Source of the DNA: Cymbidium sinense
Lineage: Eukaryota; Streptophyta; Magnoliopsida; Asparagales; Orchidaceae
Assembly: GCA_021442155.1 (NCBI GenBank)
Contig: CM038216.1
Location: forward strand, 91,003,666-91,067,665
DNA length: 64,000 bases
Direction: 5' to 3'
The notes beneath the pieces are model-generated. The model was not told the DNA's origin, searched no databases, and worked only from the letters and a program-made list of their open reading frames with translations. Below are positions 60,491 to 64,000 of this stretch, in pieces; position 1 is the stretch's first letter, and the number at the start of each line of letters is the position of its first letter. Made by a program: the position numbers and the translations under genes.

Positions 60491-61375
60491 CACAAAAAGA
60501 GGGTTACAAGGTCCTTAAAAGAGGATAAACTCTAGAACTACTGCTCAAAGAGCTACAATTAGCCTAAGGAGTAAATCCCTATCTAAGTACATCTCAAGAG
60601 TAAAAGAAAGCATAAAATAATCAAAAGATACAAGATGGTTAACATAATAAGCTAAAATAAGAATAAAGCCAATGCTCGGAGGATGTGGGAATGCATGATA
60701 ATGAGGCAGAGAAAGAAGGAGAGAATCACCCAAAGTTATAATAAGAGGGAGATTAGGGGCAGTTAAGGTAATACGAGACAAAAGTTTGAAGAAAATAATA
60801 TAATATGAGTATGTTAGTAAGGAATTATGATAGAAGGCTCGCTCAGTCACATCTGTTGGAGCGGATGCAAGTATGAGCATCCAAACTTCAGCAGAAGGGT
60901 TACATCACATGAGCTACTACTGAACCAATAGGGAGTGAGATCATCACAGCCATCATAGCCAACAAACCTGTAAGGAGGTAGCACCTAGTTGTTGATATTC
61001 TTGTGAGCTTTACTACCTGCAAACCTAAGCAAAATCTTATCTAAAGTATAAGAGAATTGCTAAGAGCTGAAGGATAGGGAGTCTCATTCAAGAAAAATAT
61101 CATCAATATATGCATCTTGACATGAGAATACATAAACATAAGAGAGTGAGCCATCTTAGCGAATCTCATTAATAGCCATTTCCAAGAAAGAAAGCAATCC
61201 GATACAATCCCTCCACAAGAAAATTGCGGAGGAGACAACTTGGTGAAATTACGCTAATCAAGTCAATGAGCTATAATTAAATCCCAATCATATGATATAT
61301 AAATGAAGCTTTTGAGGTAAAAAGTCGAAACAAACCCCCTTATTAATATCCTGGAGAAAAGCAATAGTAAAGGAA
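60491..61375. other. LINE-associated noncoding DNA, unrecognised
   Basis: Ordinary-complexity, A-rich on the plus strand. Minus-strand frames at 60,545-60,880 and 61,041-61,238 are open but hydrophobic and match nothing I know. This is what a T-rich strand gives by chance, and I do not call them genes. Confidence 0.4.
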
Positions 61376-61795
61376 GATAGCATAGCTCAACACAGGAAGT
61401 GGACTGGAACCAACTAAAAGGAGCACCCAGCGTTAAAGCGGCAGGTAAAATAGTTAGAAGCGGCTCAATAGCGATGTTGGACAATTGAGATAATCGGATC
61501 GAATCGGCCCAAAAATAAAACGAAAAAAGGCAACACATAGCTCAACACGAAATAAATGGAACCAAGCGAAATTAGCGATGTCAGAATCACAATTGAATAA
61601 TCCGGATCAACAATGAAAAGAAGACAACAAAAGGCAACACAGCATAGCTCAACATAGGAAATGGATTGTAACTAACTAAAATTAGCACCCAGTAAAAATA
61701 GTTAGAAGCGGCTCAATAGCGGCGTTAGGGCACAATTGAGATAATCGGATCAACAATCAACCCAAAAATGAGGCGACAAACAACAACATCCAAGA
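61376..61795. repeat. Three imperfect tandem repeats in the LINE 3' region
   Basis: The block with 'catagctcaacac', 'ggaa.tgga', 'ccaactaaaa', 'gttagaagcggctcaatagc' and 'caattgagataatcgga' occurs at about 61,380-61,505, 61,535-61,620 (shortened) and 61,645-61,780. Unit length is about 90-150 bases. Confidence 0.75.
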
Positions 61796-63735
61796 CAGGA
61801 AGGGTCTAAACTGTCCATAATATCTCTCTTTCAGAATTGACATCGCATAAGACTGCACCAACCTATCAGAAATTAGGTAGGAATAAGGACAACGGTGATC
61901 GGTCGGGAGATAAGAGCATTGAAAGCCAAACCCTTGACCAAACAGCTAATGCAACATTTGAACCTGCCATTCAAAGAATCAACAAGTGGATTGAGATGGG
62001 TCTCAACATTAGAATTCAGAAAATAGCAGTTGAGACAACAACATCCAAGCCGGAAGAGAAGACAAATTGGCCATAAAACTCCTCAATCGAGTAGACATGA
62101 CAATAGTAGATAACCAAATAAATAAAGCATAAAAATAGTTATCTGAAAGGCGACAACTTCGGACAAAGTCACCAAAAACCATCACCATCAAGACAGTAAT
62201 GTCAGAAAAAACTTTTAGAGCATAAGACCCTGAAATTCTACAACCAACAAAGATAGAGCCAATTAAGGTGTCAAGATACAACAAGGCAGTAAATCTCCAA
62301 GACAAGAGACAACCAAAACAGCAAAAACCAGCTAGCTTGCCATAATTCCATTCATCCAGTATAATCAGAGCAATAGATACAAGTTTGACAAAAAAAAGGT
62401 GAAGAAAATAGCAAGAAATAGGTAGACCAATGACTTGCAATGATAAACATAAAATAAAACAATAAGGGGGTTTAAAGCAAAATCTACCAAGAAATCAACA
62501 ACTTCAATAGAGACTTGCTGAACAAAATAATCCAAAACCCTAGGGGTAGTAAGATGAGTATTAGTCGGATCGAAACAAACAAGGCATTTAAAATCGACAA
62601 GGCGGGCAAGAGTCCACCCATAAACATATATAGATAAAGGAAAGGATAGATAATGAATAGCTCCCCACCATAAGCCTATCCGTAAGTGACATTCTGAAAT
62701 CGGTCGTATCGGGATGCTTAGTTACCATAATCCAATTCTGCTTAGGATAATGATATTAATAACCAGTGGGTAGATCAATAACCTAATTATGCATATAAGA
62801 TAAATCATTTATTAATTCTAAGCATAACAAATAAATGAGCTTCAAGTTGTGCATATTCCAATCGTAGCATAGGATGGGAGAACCTTGACCAAGGCAAAAA
62901 AGCAAACATCCAGTGTTAGCATCAAAACCAAAAGAAAAATAAAGAAGTTTTCTTGGGAAATCGCATTCAAAAATAGCGATGGACATTTTCTTGTTAACAC
63001 TCATAACCTCAGTAGATGCACAATGATAGTCCCTTGAATAACTCCAAACCTGCTGATCATGGAAAGCAAAACCAGAAATAGCAAGACAATTATTGAAAAA
63101 AATAAAACAATTCCTTTCCTGCAATGAGATATTAGTGTAGCCATGGGATATCCCTACAAAAATAAGAATAAAGAAAATTGCAACCAATAGGTGCTCAATA
63201 GCGATCCTAAGAGCAAAGCATTCGAATGTTGCTTTGTCACATTAAGCCAGTATTGCCAAGGATATTGAAAGTCATAATCAGTAAGCATATAGGATATACC
63301 ATTGGTTTGATATAAGCAGAACTGTAGAGTGGTCGTCAGGATATTCATGATCTCATCAAAGCATGAAGGGTGAAAACAATTGCAGTAAAGACCAACATCA
63401 ACCCAAATGTTAACAACAAGAGCAGAAAGTGAAATAGAAAGAGGAGGGTAAACACAGTAAGAACCAAAAGGAGCGATAACAAAAGCGATGCAGGTAACAC
63501 AAGGCTCAAGCGGGTTCCAATTCAAGAGATTGATGTGCATATAGTTCAACATCGCCCCATAATATTGTAAATACCAAAAAGAAATCTTCCAACTAAAGGG
63601 AGAAGGGTAAAGCGCAAGTCATGGCAAAGAGCACAAGACGGCAATGATATGGAGTATCCATAAAGAACACAAGGAAATAGAAAACCGGAAAAAAAGGCGA
63701 AGAGGAGAAAGATTACGAGGTAAGGAAGCCCAGTC
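61796..63735. other. Unrecognised 1.9 kb between LINE repeats and RNase H
   Basis: Both strands carry open stretches, including minus 62,009-62,440, 62,783-63,187 and 63,154-63,552 and plus 61,837-62,076. The minus-strand products are hydrophobic with no motif I can name. The plus-strand product is hydrophilic (starts MTSHKTAPTYQKLGRNKDNG) and also unrecognised. Neighbouring frames overlap, which suggests decay or chance. It may be LINE 3' sequence or an older insertion. Confidence 0.35.
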
Positions 63736-64000
63736 CAAGTTAACGCCATAAGTATTTGGGTAATGTAAATTGATCAAATAAGATGATCTTGTAATCTACG
63801 ATTTGCAAGGTAATCGACAGTGTTACCTTCATGCCAAACATGAGTGATGGTAAAATTCGATTGAGAGAAGAGCCCTAGTTTGCTTGAGGAGGTAGTACAA
63901 ACAAGCATTGCTCATATTGGTAGAAGTCAAAAGGTTAATCAATAGAAGAGCGTCCACCTCTATCCAAATATTGAGCCAACCATTTTGAAGATAAATTTAT
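63736..64000 (-). pseudogene. LINE-type RNase H domain, broken, cut by window edge
   Basis: Minus strand. The first frame gives LNIWIEVDALLLINLL, with the acidic EVDA at 63,949-63,960. After a frameshift near 63,880 a second frame gives FTITHVWHEGNTVDYLANRR, with the HEGN and the Asp of DYLAN at about 63,801-63,833. This is the RNase H found at the C-terminus of plant LINE ORF2 and in related host genes, where the usual form is HV.REGN..AD.LAN. A short DWASLPRNLSPL stretch downstream resembles the usual end of such proteins. RT and endonuclease would lie to the right, outside the window. Confidence 0.78.

Larger units (their letters stand above)
60452..64000 (-). mobile_element. Non-LTR retrotransposon (LINE), 3' part, continues beyond window
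   Basis: Minus-strand element. Its 3' end is marked by a plus-strand T run at 60,452-60,459 (the poly(A) tail), with a polyadenylation signal AATAAA (plus-strand TTTATT at 60,482-60,487) about 22 bases before it. An RNase H relic near the right edge shows that the ORF2 end is at about 63.7 kb. The ~3.2 kb between them has no domain I recognise and is unusually long for a LINE 3' UTR, so a nested or composite insertion is possible. Confidence 0.65.

Noticed and set aside
1..64000. tRNA or rRNA genes
   Set aside because: No cloverleaf with A and B boxes and no rRNA core sequence was recognised on either strand.

Overview
The window is plant nuclear heterochromatin. I see no intact host gene. 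The G-rich satellite tracts are built from the plant telomere motif TTTAGGG and its decayed forms. The other recognisable parts are decayed plant retroelements (Ty3/gypsy of the Tat type, and a LINE with an RNase H domain) and repeated fragments of a plant glycine-rich RNA-binding protein gene (GRP7/CCR1 type). The GRP fragments end in a -GNWRN stop, which resembles monocot GRPs, so a monocot is my guess. Species cannot be told from the sequence.

Layout. (1) 1-14,139: telomere-like satellite carrying GRP 3' fragments at about 1, 1,566, 3,119, 6,681, 8,661 and 11,181. (2) 14,140-29,800: retroelement copy A. It has a noncoding left arm, a decayed Tat-type pol (protease, RT, RNase H, second archaeal-type RNase H, integrase) at 21.84-26.3 kb, and a long repeat-filled 3' region. 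(3) 29,800-38,314: satellite with GRP fragments at 30,103 and 35,509, and a cut-off third at 38,315. (4) 38,376-50,930: copy B, a diverged copy of 17.4-29.8 kb of copy A that starts inside a repeat of A and abuts the cut-off GRP fragment. (5) 50,931-60,451: satellite with GRP fragments at 51,425, 57,108 and 59,380. (6) 60,452-64,000: a non-LTR (LINE) copy on the minus strand. Its poly(A) end abuts the satellite at 60,452-60,459, and its RNase H lies at the right edge of the window.

The satellite is strongly strand-asymmetric: the plus strand is T/G-rich and almost free of C, and every telomere-like run points the same way. Its AT-rich monomers of roughly 0.9-1.3 kb often begin near a variant of AATTAAGTAAACC. 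Between one and about five of them separate successive GRP fragments, which gives a higher-order repeat.

The most interesting observation is the GRP fragment. All copies are on the minus strand and most start at the same point in the last RRM strand. They run through the glycine-rich tail, the stop and the 3' UTR, and many end at an A run. This looks like a 5'-truncated retrocopy of a GRP mRNA that landed in telomere-like DNA and was then amplified as part of the satellite. Second, copies A and B share at least four apparent disabling changes, so they seem to descend from an element that was already dead. Nothing here is expected to make a functional protein.
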